Assembly: GCF_006542685.1 (NCBI RefSeq)
Contig: NZ_AP019736.1
Coordinates: forward strand, 592,001 to 656,000
Reading direction: 5' to 3'
DNA length: 64,000 bases
DNA from: Alistipes dispar
GTDB taxonomy: Bacteria; Bacteroidota; Bacteroidia; Bacteroidales; Rikenellaceae
The notes under the pieces were generated by a model. The model was given only the letters and a program-made list of their open reading frames with translations. It made no database searches and was not told the DNA's origin. Positions 7,905 through 16,570 of the stretch are shown one piece after another. Made by a program: the position numbers and the translations under genes. Numbering within the stretch: position 1 is the stretch's first letter; every line of letters begins with the position of its first letter.

Positions 7905-9330
7905 ACAGGGAGACCACCTGCCGGAAAGCTTCCAGCCGGAAGAGCAGCGAAACGAGCAGGTAGCTCGCGCAGCCCGCCGCGACCTCCGCCGCGACCCGCA
8001 GCAGCGCGTGCCCGGGAGGCATCGCCGCAGCCGTCAGCCGCACCACGGCGTACATCGCCGCGGAAGCCAGCGCCACGGGCAGCATGGTCCGGAGGAACCG
8101 CCCGACGGAGAGCGTCGTGAAGCGCAGCGTGGCCCAGAAATTGACGGCCATTTCGCAGAAGGCGATGACGACCAGCCCCCATACCACGGCCATCACGCTG
8201 CAAGGGATCGTCACGGCGAACACGGCCGTCATGACGAGCTTCTTGAGCACTTCGAGCCGGACGATCAGCGGCCCTCGGCTTTTGATCTTCAGCACGTTGT
8301 AGGCGATCATCCCCACCGAGTAGAACATTCCGGCCAGACACACCACCTCGAAATAGGGAACCGTCGGCCGCCACTTGTCCGTCAGCAGCGCGTCGAACAG
8401 GTCGCGGGCCACGGCCGACAGCCCCAGCAGTGCGGGAAACATCACGTAGGCCATGACCATCATCACCTGCCGGTAGCTCTCGGCGAACTTCGGGGCGTCG
8501 TCCCCGATCTTCGCCAGCGCGGGAAAGGTGACGCTCTGCACGGACTGCACGGCGGCCGTCGTGGGCATGTCCTTGAGCTTGACGGCCTGTTCGAAGACGC
8601 CGAGCGTCGCCGCCGGATAGAGCCTGCCGAAGAAAAACTGCGGCAGCTTGTTGTAGAGAGTCGAGATCAGGTCGGTCGCCATGAGGCTCATGCTGAACGG
8701 AGCCATCTCACGCAGAGGCGCGGCGCTGAACCGTCCCGAGGGATGCCAGTCGCTGAACCGCCACAACAGCGCGGCCCGCACGCCCATCGCCAGCAGCCGT
8801 TCGGCCACGAGGCTCCAGATGCCGCACCCGAGGGCCGCCAGCGCGACGGCGGCCAGTCCGCTCACGAAAGAGGAGAGGAAATTGACCTTCGAGAGCAGCG
8901 CGAAGCGGAACTGCCGCGTGAAGATGGCGTTCTGCACCGAGCAGAGCGACGAGAGGGGCAGCAGCAGCAGGAACACCGGCGCGATGCGGGCGATCTCCGG
9001 CATGCCGTAATAGCGCGCCGCAACGGGCGCCAGCAGCGCCAGCAGCACGTAGAGCGCCGACGAGAGAGCCATGTTGAAGACGAACACCGCCTTGTAGTCG
9101 CGCGGGCCGGGGTCCCGGCGGCGGATCAGGTTCTGCGAAAAACCGCTGTCGGCCACCACCATCGCCACGGCCGCCACGGCCGAGGGGATGGCGAAGCAGC
9201 CGAAGATCCGGGGCTCCAGCAGGTTCAGGATCACCAGCCGCACGGCGGTCATCGAGAGCATCGACCCGATCTTCTCGGCCATGCTCCACGCCACGCCGCG
9301 GGCCACCTGCTCTCTGAGCTGCTCCTCCAA
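7882..9330 (-). CDS. Polysaccharide flippase (Wzx/MOP superfamily)
   Basis: A 482-residue polytopic membrane protein with about 12-14 hydrophobic helices. It resembles Wzx/RfbX-type lipopolysaccharide or exopolysaccharide translocases of the MATE-like MOP superfamily. The N-terminus GVAWSMAEKIGSMLSM and the next helix (LVILNLLEPRIFGCFAI) are typical, as is the charged FSQNLIRRRDPGPRDY loop. It should move a lipid-linked glycan across the inner membrane. No glycosyltransferases accompany it, so the glycan is unknown. It follows pyk by 12 bases and is probably co-transcribed with it. Substrate is not assignable. Confidence 0.85.
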   Translation of the reverse strand: MEEQLREQVARGVAWSMAEKIGSMLSMTAVRLVILNLLEPRIFGCFAIPSAVAAVAMVVADSGFSQNLIRRRDPGPRDYKAVFVFNMALSSALYVLLALLAPVAARYYGMPEIARIAPVFLLLLPLSSLCSVQNAIFTRQFRFALLSKVNFLSSFVSGLAAVALAALGCGIWSLVAERLLAMGVRAALLWRFSDWHPSGRFSAAPLREMAPFSMSLMATDLISTLYNKLPQFFFGRLYPAATLGVFEQAVKLKDMPTTAAVQSVQSVTFPALAKIGDDAPKFAESYRQVMMVMAYVMFPALLGLSAVARDLFDALLTDKWRPTVPYFEVVCLAGMFYSVGMIAYNVLKIKSRGPLIVRLEVLKKLVMTAVFAVTIPCSVMAVVWGLVVIAFCEMAVNFWATLRFTTLSVGRFLRTMLPVALASAAMYAVVRLTAAAMPPGHALLRVAAEVAAGCASYLLVSLLFRLEAFRQVVSLLKKQAAR

Positions 9331-9342
9331 GCCCCGCTCCGT

Positions 9343-10803
9343 TTATTTGTGCGCCTCGATCTCCGCGTTGCGCCGGCGGATGTTGCGCACGCTGGCGAAC
9401 TCGATGTACGACGCGCCTCCGTCGGGCCCGAAGCTGCCGCCCACGATGGCCAGCAGATCGTCGTCCGCGAGTTTGCTGTACTGGTCGAGGAACTCCAGCG
9501 CGTCGATCAGGAAGTGGTACTTGTCGCGCAGCTCCTGATTGCGGAGAATCGGCACGACGCCGTACGAAAGCGCCAGGATGCGCTGCGCGTGAAGCTGGTA
9601 GCAGACGGCCATCACGGTCTTCCGGCCGCGGAACGCCGCCAGGTAACGCCCCGTGCGGCCCGTCTTGGTGTCGAGCACCACGTACTTCACCGGCAGGTTC
9701 GTCGAGGCGCGCACGGCCGAACGGGCCAACTGCGCCGTGATCTCGTGGTTCACCGAGACCATATCCATGTCGATCATCGGCTTGAAATGCGTCTCGTCGC
9801 GCTCGATCTCGCGGGCGATGCGGGCCATCGTCTCCACGGCCTCCACCGGATAGTCGCCCATGGCCGTCTCGTCGCTCAGCATCACGGCATCCACGCGCTC
9901 GTAAATCGCGCTGGCCACGTCGCTCACCTCGGCGCGCGTCGGACGGGGCGACTTGACCATCGAATAGAGCATCTGCGTGGCGATGATCACCGGACGTTTG
10001 GCGCAGATGCACTTCTCGACGATGCGCCGCTGCGCGTTGGGAATCGCCTCGGCCGGCAGCTCCACGCCCAGGTCGCCGCGCGCCACCATGATGCCGTACG
10101 ACGCTTCGATGATCTCGTCGATATTGTCCAGCCCCTCCTGGTTCTCGATCTTCGAAATGATCTTGATCTGGCTGCCGTGGGCGTCCAGAATCTCCTGCAC
10201 GGCCCGGATGTCGCGCGCCGAGCGCACGAACGAATGGGCGATGAAATCGACGTCGTGGCGCACGGCCCACTCGATGAAACGGCGGTCCTTCTCGGTCACC
10301 GACGGCAGATCGACCGAGACGCCCGGCACATTGACGCTCTTGCGCGAACGCATGGCGCCGCCCACGACGAACTCGCAGTCGAGCTCCGTGTCGCTCTTGC
10401 CCACGACACGTATCTCCAGCTCGCCGTCGGCGATGAGCATCCGCGCCCCCACGGGAATGTCGCGCACGATCGTCGGGACATTCATGTACACCACCTTGCG
10501 CGTGGTCATGTCCGAACCGTCCGACCCGCGCACGGCGACCCGGTCGCCCGCACGGAAATGGATGCTGTTGCCGTATTCGTCGGCGATCGTCGTCACGCGG
10601 ATCTCCGGCCCCTTCGTGTCGATCATGATCGGAATGGCCGGATTGACCTTGTGCACGATCTCCACGATGCGCGTGGCGCCCTCCTCGGTCACATGGGCCG
10701 AATTGACGCGGATCACGTCCATCCCCGCATCGAAAAGCTCCTTCACGAACTCCTCCGTGCAGCGGAAATCCGACATGGTCGCAACGATCTTCGTTTTTTT
10801 CAT
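9343..10803 (-). CDS. pyk: Pyruvate kinase
   Basis: A 486-residue glycolytic enzyme that makes pyruvate and ATP from PEP and ADP. It has the barrel motifs IMIDTKGPEIR, the catalytic-lysine segment ISKIENQEG, VARGDLGVEL, and the PRPTRAEVSDVA/VMLSDETAMGDYP segments, plus an inserted beta-barrel B domain (about residues 60-160) and a C-terminal regulatory domain. I chose the ATG at 10803 (MKKTKIVATMS), where family similarity begins. An in-frame ATG at 10812 adds only MYR. With PPDK at 57.1 kb the cell can run the PEP-pyruvate step in both directions. Confidence 0.95.
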   Translation of the reverse strand: MKKTKIVATMSDFRCTEEFVKELFDAGMDVIRVNSAHVTEEGATRIVEIVHKVNPAIPIMIDTKGPEIRVTTIADEYGNSIHFRAGDRVAVRGSDGSDMTTRKVVYMNVPTIVRDIPVGARMLIADGELEIRVVGKSDTELDCEFVVGGAMRSRKSVNVPGVSVDLPSVTEKDRRFIEWAVRHDVDFIAHSFVRSARDIRAVQEILDAHGSQIKIISKIENQEGLDNIDEIIEASYGIMVARGDLGVELPAEAIPNAQRRIVEKCICAKRPVIIATQMLYSMVKSPRPTRAEVSDVASAIYERVDAVMLSDETAMGDYPVEAVETMARIAREIERDETHFKPMIDMDMVSVNHEITAQLARSAVRASTNLPVKYVVLDTKTGRTGRYLAAFRGRKTVMAVCYQLHAQRILALSYGVVPILRNQELRDKYHFLIDALEFLDQYSKLADDDLLAIVGGSFGPDGGASYIEFASVRNIRRRNAEIEAHK

Positions 10804-10911
10804 TCTATACATAGGAAATACGTTTATTTGTGTTTCTCTCAATCGTCCGGATTCCTGCCCGTCCGTCCCGCGGGGCTGCCCTGCCCCGCCCCGTCCGCTC
10901 CGCCGGAAAAG

Positions 10912-11343
10912 CTACCGCTTTCCGCAGCCTCCCAGCAGGGCCTCGGCGCCGAGACGGTAGGAGTCCAGCCCGAAACCCATGATCGACCCCTTCACGACGG
11001 GGGCCAGCAGCGACACGTGCCGGAACTCCTCGCGGGCGAGAATCGACGAGATATGCACCTCCACGACCGGAACCGACACCGCCGCCACGGCATCCCGCAG
11101 CGCCACCGAAGTATGCGTGTATCCCCCGGCATTGAGCACCACGCCGTCGTAGCGTCCCTCGGCCCGTTGCAGGGCGTCGATCAGCTCTCCCTCGACATTC
11201 GACTGGAAATACCCGAACTCCACGCCCTGAAAGCCGGCCCGGAGCCGTTCCAGAAACTCTTCGAAGGTCTCCGTGCCGTACACCTCCGGATCGCGCCGTC
11301 CCTGCAAATTGAGGTTCGGGCCGTTGAGAATCAATATCTTCAT
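10912..11343 (-). CDS. aroQ: Type II 3-dehydroquinate dehydratase
   Basis: A 143-residue enzyme of the shikimate pathway that dehydrates 3-dehydroquinate, normally as a dodecamer. Family motifs are LILNGPNLNLQGRRDP at the N-terminus, FFQSN-like YFQSNVEGELID, the NAGGYTHTSVALRDA active-site segment and VEVHISSILAREEFR. The start at 11343 (MKILILNGP) is the conserved one. It diverges from thiL, and each gene has its own TAnnTTTG box in the gap. aroA and aroC of the same pathway are 35 kb away. Confidence 0.96.
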   Translation of the reverse strand: MKILILNGPNLNLQGRRDPEVYGTETFEEFLERLRAGFQGVEFGYFQSNVEGELIDALQRAEGRYDGVVLNAGGYTHTSVALRDAVAAVSVPVVEVHISSILAREEFRHVSLLAPVVKGSIMGFGLDSYRLGAEALLGGCGKR

Positions 11344-11398
11344 ATCCGCATCGTTTGCTTCGTGCGCCGCAGCGGACCCCGGTCCGCCGTTCGCGAGA

Positions 11399-11406
11399 CA
11401 AAGATA
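11399..11406 (-). promoter_or_regulatory. promoter -7 box of aroQ
   Basis: TATCTTTG on the minus strand, 56 bases before the aroQ ATG, facing away from the thiL promoter. Confidence 0.55.
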
Positions 11407-11429
11407 GTGATAATTCCCGGAAAATTCGA

Positions 11430-11437
11430 TACCTTTG
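11430..11437 (+). promoter_or_regulatory. promoter -7 box of thiL
   Basis: TACCTTTG on the plus strand. An alternative upstream thiL start at 11435 would overlap this box, which supports the ATG at 11456. Confidence 0.55.
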
Positions 11438-11455
11438 TCCGACAGCTCCGCAACA

Positions 11456-12394
11456 ATGACTGAATTCGGATTCATCGACTCGATCCGGCGGCTCTTCGCC
11501 GAACTCCCCGACAACGGCTTCGAGGGCATCGGCGACGACTGCGCCGTGCTGCCGCTCGGCGACGGAACGTCGCTGCTCTTCACCGCCGACCTGCTGACCG
11601 AGGGGGTGCACTTCCTGCGGGCCGCGACCTCGGCCCGCGAACTGGGCCGCAAATCGCTGGCCGTCAACCTGAGCGACATCGCGGCGATGGGCGCCCGTCC
11701 CGTCGCCACGCTGCTCTCCCTGGCGCTCCCCGCCGATGCGGAGGATGCCTGGACCGCGGAGTTCACGGAGGGATACCGCGAGCTGTCGGCCCGCTACGGC
11801 GCGGCACTCGTCGGAGGCGACACGACCCGCTCGGCCGGGGGCATCACGATCAACGTCACGGCCATCGGCCGCGCCCCCGACGCACACGTCAAACGCCGCG
11901 ACGCCGCCCGGGAGGGCGACGTCGTCTTCGTCGCGGGCGAACTGGGAGCCTCGGGTGCCGGACTGCGGGACATCCTCGCCGGACGGTACGACACGCCGCT
12001 CGCCGCCGTGCACCGCAACCCGGAGCCGCAGGTCGGGGAGGGTGCATGGCTGGGCGCCCGAAGCGAGGTGCACGCCATGATGGACCTCTCGGACGGACTG
12101 GCTTCGGACCTCGGACACATCCTCGACCGTTCGTCGGCGGGTGCAGAGGTGGAGCTTTCGCTCATCCCCGTCGCCCCGGGGTCCGACCTGCGCACCGCCG
12201 CCTGCGGAGGCGAGGACTACAAGCTGCTCCTCACCGCCGATCCGTCCGCCGCCGACCGTCTGGCCGCCGACTACCTCGCCCGCTTCGGCTCGCCGCTCTA
12301 TCCGCTGGGCCGCATCACCGCCCGCCCGGGCCTCGTCTGGCTCCGCGACGGGCGTCCCGAGCCGCTCGACTGGCACGGCTTCGAACACTTCTGA
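11456..12394 (+). CDS. thiL: Thiamine-monophosphate kinase
   Basis: A 312-residue ATP-dependent kinase that makes thiamine pyrophosphate from thiamine monophosphate, the last step of cofactor synthesis. It belongs to the PurM/ThiL fold: the N-terminal GIGDDCAVLPLG metal/ATP loop, TADLLTEGVHF, LAVNLSDIAAMGARP, VGGDTTRS and later MMDLSDGLASDLGHI and CGGEDYKLLL are all present. Start chosen at 11456 because the nearest promoter box ends at 11437. TPP is the cofactor of PFOR in this window, though the genes are not linked. Confidence 0.95.
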   Translation: MTEFGFIDSIRRLFAELPDNGFEGIGDDCAVLPLGDGTSLLFTADLLTEGVHFLRAATSARELGRKSLAVNLSDIAAMGARPVATLLSLALPADAEDAWTAEFTEGYRELSARYGAALVGGDTTRSAGGITINVTAIGRAPDAHVKRRDAAREGDVVFVAGELGASGAGLRDILAGRYDTPLAAVHRNPEPQVGEGAWLGARSEVHAMMDLSDGLASDLGHILDRSSAGAEVELSLIPVAPGSDLRTAACGGEDYKLLLTADPSAADRLAADYLARFGSPLYPLGRITARPGLVWLRDGRPEPLDWHGFEHF

Positions 12395-12583
12395 TTCCGG
12401 CACGGAAACGGCGTCCGCACCCCGGTCCTCCGAAACCGGCTCCCTGAAAAAAGAAAAACCGACGGGAATTTTCCCACCGGAATCATTGAAACGCCCTGTC
12501 CGAAAACCGCGCCGCACGCCTTCATCCGCAAATCCGCCGGACGGACGGAAATCCGTCGGGAGGGGAGACGGAATGAACGCCCG

Positions 12584-12859
12584 CTACTCCTCGACGATAT
12601 AGACGTGTTCGTCGCGCCGCTGCATGTGGTAATTCTCCCGGGCGTACTCCTCGAGGTAGTCGTCGTAACGCAACTGCTCGACGAGCGCGCTGTCCTGCGC
12701 GATCCGCTCCCGGTAGAACAGCTCCTCGCGCAGCAGGGCGTTGATCTGCCCCTTGATCTTCACGGCGTGCAGCGCATTGCGCCCCACCACGAAAAGCGTG
12801 AGCACCACGATGATCGCCGTCGCCGCGATCCAGAACTTCCGGCCCGGTCGGATTTTCAT
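12584..12859 (-). CDS. FtsB/DivIC-like septum protein
   Basis: A 91-residue single-pass membrane protein: a short basic cytoplasmic N-terminus, one helix at about residues 10-27 and a periplasmic coiled coil (about 30-70) ending in YMRR-like HMQRRDEHVYIVEE. This is the layout of FtsB/DivIC septum-formation initiators, which bridge FtsQ and FtsL in the divisome. Start at 12859 (MKIRPGRKFW). It begins 7 bases after queE ends on the same strand and probably belongs to an hpt-queE-ftsB transcript. Assignment rests on layout and weak sequence likeness. Confidence 0.75.
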   Translation of the reverse strand: MKIRPGRKFWIAATAIIVVLTLFVVGRNALHAVKIKGQINALLREELFYRERIAQDSALVEQLRYDDYLEEYARENYHMQRRDEHVYIVEE

Positions 12860-12866
12860 AGGCGGA

Positions 12867-13502
12867 TCAGGGAATGCGCATGTACTTGTGCGTCTGGATG
12901 GAGATGTTCCACTCCGGACGGGCCTTGACATACTCCACGATCGCGGGCATCACCCGTTCGGAGACGCTCCATTCGGGCTGGAGATACAGCCGGCAATGCC
13001 GCCCGACGCGCGCGGCGTTCCGCTCGGCCCACTCGAAATCGGCCTCCGATTCGACGATCACCTTCAGCTCGTGGGCCCTACCGTAGGCGTCGTCCAGCGG
13101 CGGCTGCCTGCGCTTGGGCGAAAGGCACACCCAGTCGAACACCCCGCTGAAGGGGTGCGAACCCGAGGTCTCCAGAAAGATTTCGAGCCCCCTCCGGCGC
13201 AACTCTCCGGTCAGGATTCCCAGCGGATAGATCAGCGGCTCGCCGCCGGTGATGACGATGGCCCGCGCGGCGCACGACGTGGCCCGGTCGATCACCGTCC
13301 CCACGTCGGTGGGCGGATAGAGCTTCGGATTCCACGTGTACTTGGCGTCGCACCAACTGCAACCCACGTCGCACCCGCCCAGACGGATGAAGTAGGCCGG
13401 CTTGCCGGCGTGGTAGCCCTCGCCCTGGATCGTGTAGAAATCCTCGACGAGCGGCAACAGCCGCCCCCCGTCGAGCAGCGCGTTATCGGTTCCTGCAGCC
13501 AT
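12867..13502 (-). CDS. queE: 7-carboxy-7-deazaguanine synthase
   Basis: A 211-residue radical SAM enzyme that makes 7-carboxy-7-deazaguanine, the queuosine precursor. The cluster motif is in CDVGCSWC (C-x3-C-x2-C), preceded by FYTIQGEGYHAGKPAYFIRLGG and followed by the SAM motif VITGGEPL. The atypical C-x3-C spacing is normal for this family. The start ATG overlaps the hpt stop by one base (TGATG), so the two are translationally coupled. Other que genes are not in the window. Confidence 0.95.
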   Translation of the reverse strand: MAAGTDNALLDGGRLLPLVEDFYTIQGEGYHAGKPAYFIRLGGCDVGCSWCDAKYTWNPKLYPPTDVGTVIDRATSCAARAIVITGGEPLIYPLGILTGELRRRGLEIFLETSGSHPFSGVFDWVCLSPKRRQPPLDDAYGRAHELKVIVESEADFEWAERNAARVGRHCRLYLQPEWSVSERVMPAIVEYVKARPEWNISIQTHKYMRIP

Positions 13503-14044
13503 CACTCCGTCACGACGTAAATATCCTTCAGGCTGCGGCCCAACTGGTCGTAGTCGAGCCCGTAACCCACGATGAACTCGTTGCCGATCTCCATCGCGCG
13601 GTACTTGATCGGCACCTGCTTGCGGTACGATCCCGGCTTGAAGAAGAGCGTGCACACCTCGACGCTGGCCGGACGGCGGGCTTGCAGGTCGCGCATCATG
13701 TGCTCGATCGACTCGCCCGTATCGACGATATCCTCCACGACGATCACGTGCCGCCCCTCGATCGAGCCGTTCAGTCCGATGAGGCTCTTCACCTCCCCCG
13801 TCGAGCTGGTTCCCTCGTAGGAGGCCAGCTTCACGAACGAAAGTTCGTTGTTGAAGTCGATCTTCTTGATCAGATCGCTCATGAACATGAACGACCCGTT
13901 CAGCACGCCCACGAACAGCGGCGTCGGGCAGCCGGCATAATCCGCATTGATGCGGTCGGCCACGGCCGTCACCGCCTCGTCGATCTTCTCGGCGGGAATC
14001 ATGATCTTGAACTTCTTGTCGTGAAGTTTTATGATGTCCTTCAT
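13502..14044 (-). CDS. hpt: Hypoxanthine phosphoribosyltransferase
   Basis: A 180-residue purine-salvage enzyme that joins hypoxanthine or guanine to PRPP. It has the type I PRTase loop VIVVEDIVDTGES, the flexible-loop region FVKLASYEGTSSTGEVK, and the base-binding segment EFIVGYGLDYDQLGR. Start at 14044 (MKDIIKLHDKKF). A TATTTTTG promoter box lies 29 bases upstream at 14073-14080. It heads the hpt-queE-ftsB-like run, with a one-base overlap to queE. Confidence 0.95.
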   Translation of the reverse strand: MKDIIKLHDKKFKIMIPAEKIDEAVTAVADRINADYAGCPTPLFVGVLNGSFMFMSDLIKKIDFNNELSFVKLASYEGTSSTGEVKSLIGLNGSIEGRHVIVVEDIVDTGESIEHMMRDLQARRPASVEVCTLFFKPGSYRKQVPIKYRAMEIGNEFIVGYGLDYDQLGRSLKDIYVVTE

Positions 14045-14072
14045 CGCAATTCGGGATTTGTGTTTAATTTTG

Positions 14073-14080
14073 CAAAAATA
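14073..14080 (-). promoter_or_regulatory. promoter -7 box of hpt
   Basis: TATTTTTG on the minus strand, matching TAnnTTTG, in the AT-rich gap between hpt and the divergent sialidase gene. Confidence 0.5.
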
Positions 14081-14131
14081 ACGAATCTCGGACAACATTG
14101 CCAACGTTTCACGCAAAATAATCGCAAAAAG

Positions 14132-15289
14132 ATGAAAACCCCGCATCTGCGGCCGCTCGTCCTGCCGCTCGTCCTGCTCCTGGCGGCCTGCGCCGCCCGC
14201 CCCGAAGAACCCGTGCACACGACGCTTTTCCGCCCGGGCGACCACGGCTCGAAGTACTACCGCATCCCGGCGCTCGCCACGACTGCCGAGGGTACGCTGC
14301 TGGCCGTGGCCGACCGCCGCAACGACTCGCAGGGCGACCTGCCGAACGCCATCGACCTCGTCGTGCGCCGCAGTACCGACAACGGCCGCACGTGGAGCGA
14401 CCAGATTCCGATCGCCCTGCACACCGCCGAGACCGGATACGGCGACGCCGCGCTGGTCACCGACCGCACCTCGGGCGACATACTCTGCATCTTCGCCTCG
14501 GGTTGCGGGCTCTGGGCCTCGACGGCCGAACACCCGCTCGACGTCAACGTTTCGCGCAGCCGCGACGACGGCCGCACGTGGAGCGCCCCGGAACGCATCA
14601 CCCCGCAAATCTACGGCCCCGGCTGCAACAACCCCGCGGCGGACTCCCTCTCGGGACTTTTCGCCGCCTCGGGACGCGCCCTGCAACTCGCCGACGGCAC
14701 GCTGCTGTTCGCCGCGGCCGCCCACCGGACGGGAACGAAATGGCCGCCGCTGTACAACTACGTCTGCCTCTCCGGGGACGGGGGCCGCACCTGGCGGCTG
14801 CTTCCCGCCGCAGCCTCCGACTGCGGCGACGAGGCCAAACTCGCGGAGCTGGCCGACGGCGGCTGGCTCATGAGCATCCGCAACCCCGACAAGGGCTGCC
14901 GCCGCTTCGCCGTTTCGCACGACCGGGGCGCGACATGGAGCCCCGTCGGCACGTGGTCCGACCTGCCCGATCCGGCCTGCAACGGCGACCTGCTGCGCTA
15001 CTCGCTCCGCAGCGAAGGGGCCTCCCACGACCGCCTGCTGCATTCGATTCCTGCCGACACGGCCGAGCGCCGCAACGTCTCCGTCGCCCTGAGCTACGAC
15101 GAGGGCCGGACATGGCCCGTCCGCAAAACCGTCTGGGAAGGTCCCGCGGGCTACTCCTCGCTCACGCGGCTCGCCGACGGCGGAATCGGCCTGCTCACCG
15201 AGGTCGGCGACTGGGATTCGGGATTCGAGATCCGCTTCACCCGCCTCTCCATCGACTGGCTCACCGACGGAGCGGACGACGGACGGTAA
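14132..15289 (+). CDS. nanH: Exo-alpha-sialidase, lipoprotein (GH33)
   Basis: A 385-residue sialidase that removes terminal sialic acids from host glycans. The N-terminus is a lipoprotein signal, with Cys20 in LLAAC, so it should be anchored in the outer membrane or periplasm. The fold markers are clear: KYYRIPAL, carrying the first arginine of the triad, and five Asp boxes (STDNGRTW, SRDDGRTW, SGDGGRTW, SHDRGATW, SYDEGRTW). GDEAKLAEL and GYSSLT match the regions of the catalytic Glu and Tyr. No nan catabolic genes lie nearby, so released sialic acid may be used through distant genes or not at all. A strong terminator follows. Confidence 0.95.
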   Translation: MKTPHLRPLVLPLVLLLAACAARPEEPVHTTLFRPGDHGSKYYRIPALATTAEGTLLAVADRRNDSQGDLPNAIDLVVRRSTDNGRTWSDQIPIALHTAETGYGDAALVTDRTSGDILCIFASGCGLWASTAEHPLDVNVSRSRDDGRTWSAPERITPQIYGPGCNNPAADSLSGLFAASGRALQLADGTLLFAAAAHRTGTKWPPLYNYVCLSGDGGRTWRLLPAAASDCGDEAKLAELADGGWLMSIRNPDKGCRRFAVSHDRGATWSPVGTWSDLPDPACNGDLLRYSLRSEGASHDRLLHSIPADTAERRNVSVALSYDEGRTWPVRKTVWEGPAGYSSLTRLADGGIGLLTEVGDWDSGFEIRFTRLSIDWLTDGADDGR

Positions 15290-15346
15290 ACGGACGGCGG
15301 CGGTTTCCCGGCATCCCGACGCCCCGATCCGCCCCCCGGCATGCAA

Positions 15347-15384
15347 ACGCCCGGAGCTCTTTCGAAGAGCTCCGGGCGTCTTTT
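15347..15384. terminator. terminator after sialidase and rnfA
   Basis: A 15-bp perfect stem with a 3-base TCG loop (15362-15364) and a following T run. It lies between convergent nanH and the rnf operon and may serve both. Confidence 0.9.
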
Positions 15385-15402
15385 TCCCGTAAGGTTCCGC
15401 TG

Positions 15403-15981
15403 CTACACCAGCCCCGAGAAGCCCATGAAAGCCATGGCGAGGATGCTGGCCGTGATGAGCGCGATGGGAACGCCGCGGAACGCCGCGGGCACGTCCTCGA
15501 ACTCGAGCCGTTCGCGGATACCCGCGAAGAGCACCAGCGCCAGGCCGAATCCCAGGGCCGTCGCGACGGAGTAGGTGACGCTTTGCAGGAGCGTGAACTC
15601 CTTCTGGATCATCAGAATCGCCACGCCCAGCACGGCGCAGTTCGTCGTGATGAGCGGCAGGAAGATACCCAGCGCCTGATAGAGCGACGGGGACATCTTC
15701 TTGAGAATGATTTCGACCATCTGCACCAGCGCGGCGATCACGAGGATAAAGACGATGGTCTGCATGTACTCGATACCCAGCGGCACGAGGATATAGGTCT
15801 GGATCGGCCAGGCCACCACGGCCGTCAGCGCCATGACGAACGTCACGGCCGCGCCCATGCCGAGCGACGTCTCGACCTTCGACGACACGCCCAGGAAGGG
15901 ACAGATGCCGAGGAACTGCGCCAGCACGACGTTATTGACGAAGATGGCGCCGATGATGATTGCGAAATAGGATATCTCCAT
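15403..15981 (-). CDS. rnfA: Rnf complex subunit RnfA
   Basis: A 192-residue integral membrane subunit of the Rnf complex, with six predicted helices. Conserved [16 protein letters not shown] and [14 protein letters not shown] carry the two Cys that in known Rnf structures, with RnfE, hold a membrane [2Fe-2S] centre. It is the last gene of the nadE-rseC-rnfBCDGEA run, 4 bases after rnfE, and is followed by a strong terminator. The complex couples ferredoxin oxidation and NAD+ reduction to ion pumping across the inner membrane. Confidence 0.96.
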   Translation of the reverse strand: MEISYFAIIIGAIFVNNVVLAQFLGICPFLGVSSKVETSLGMGAAVTFVMALTAVVAWPIQTYILVPLGIEYMQTIVFILVIAALVQMVEIILKKMSPSLYQALGIFLPLITTNCAVLGVAILMIQKEFTLLQSVTYSVATALGFGLALVLFAGIRERLEFEDVPAAFRGVPIALITASILAMAFMGFSGLV

Positions 15982-15985
15982 GACT

Positions 15986-16570
15986 CTACTTCTTGACTAA
16001 TTTATTAAACAGGACCATCAGGTATCCGAGCGTGAGGAATCCGCCGGGAGCCAGCACGAACACCAGCGGCGTCAGGTCGGAAATGCCGAGATCGACCCCG
16101 AAGACGGCGCCGCTGCCCAGCACCTCGCGCACGGCTCCCATGACCGTGAGCGCCAGCGTGAAGCCCAGACCGATCCCTACGCCGTCGAGGATGGAATCCA
16201 GCGGCGAATTCTTCGATGCGAAAGCCTCGGCGCGTCCCAGAATGATGCAGTTCACCACGATCAGCGGGATGAAGACACCCAGCGCGGCGTACAGCGCCGG
16301 CACGAAAGCCTCCATCAGCATCTGGATGATCGTCACGAACGAGGCGATCACCACGATAAAGGCCGGAATGCGGACCTTGTCCGGAATGATGTTCTTGATG
16401 AGCGAAATCACCAGATTCGACATGATCAGCACGGCGGTCGTCGCCAGCCCCATGCCCATGCCGTTCGCGGCCGACGTCGTCGTGCCGAGCGTGGGGCACA
16501 TGCCCAGCACCAGCACGAACGTGGGATTGTTCCGGACAATCCCGCTCAAAACTATCTGCAACTTATTCAT
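15986..16570 (-). CDS. rnfE: Rnf complex subunit RnfE
   Basis: A 194-residue membrane subunit homologous to RnfA and to NqrD, with about six helices. It has [19 protein letters not shown] near the N-terminus and [16 protein letters not shown], again with the paired Cys. It overlaps the end of rnfG by 8 bases, pointing to coupled translation, and is followed 4 bases later by rnfA. With RnfA it should form the inverted pair that carries electrons through the membrane. Confidence 0.96.
   Translation of the reverse strand: MNKLQIVLSGIVRNNPTFVLVLGMCPTLGTTTSAANGMGMGLATTAVLIMSNLVISLIKNIIPDKVRIPAFIVVIASFVTIIQMLMEAFVPALYAALGVFIPLIVVNCIILGRAEAFASKNSPLDSILDGVGIGLGFTLALTVMGAVREVLGSGAVFGVDLGISDLTPLVFVLAPGGFLTLGYLMVLFNKLVKK

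Noticed and set aside
7189..11463. Very long rightward open frame opposite the flippase and pyruvate kinase genes
   Set aside because: It is antisense to well-recognised proteins and composed of His/Arg/Gly/Leu-rich shadow sequence typical of GC-rich DNA.
16563..16570. Frameshift between rnfG and rnfE
   Set aside because: The 8-base overlap joins two complete genes with intact termini, a normal coupling arrangement in this operon.
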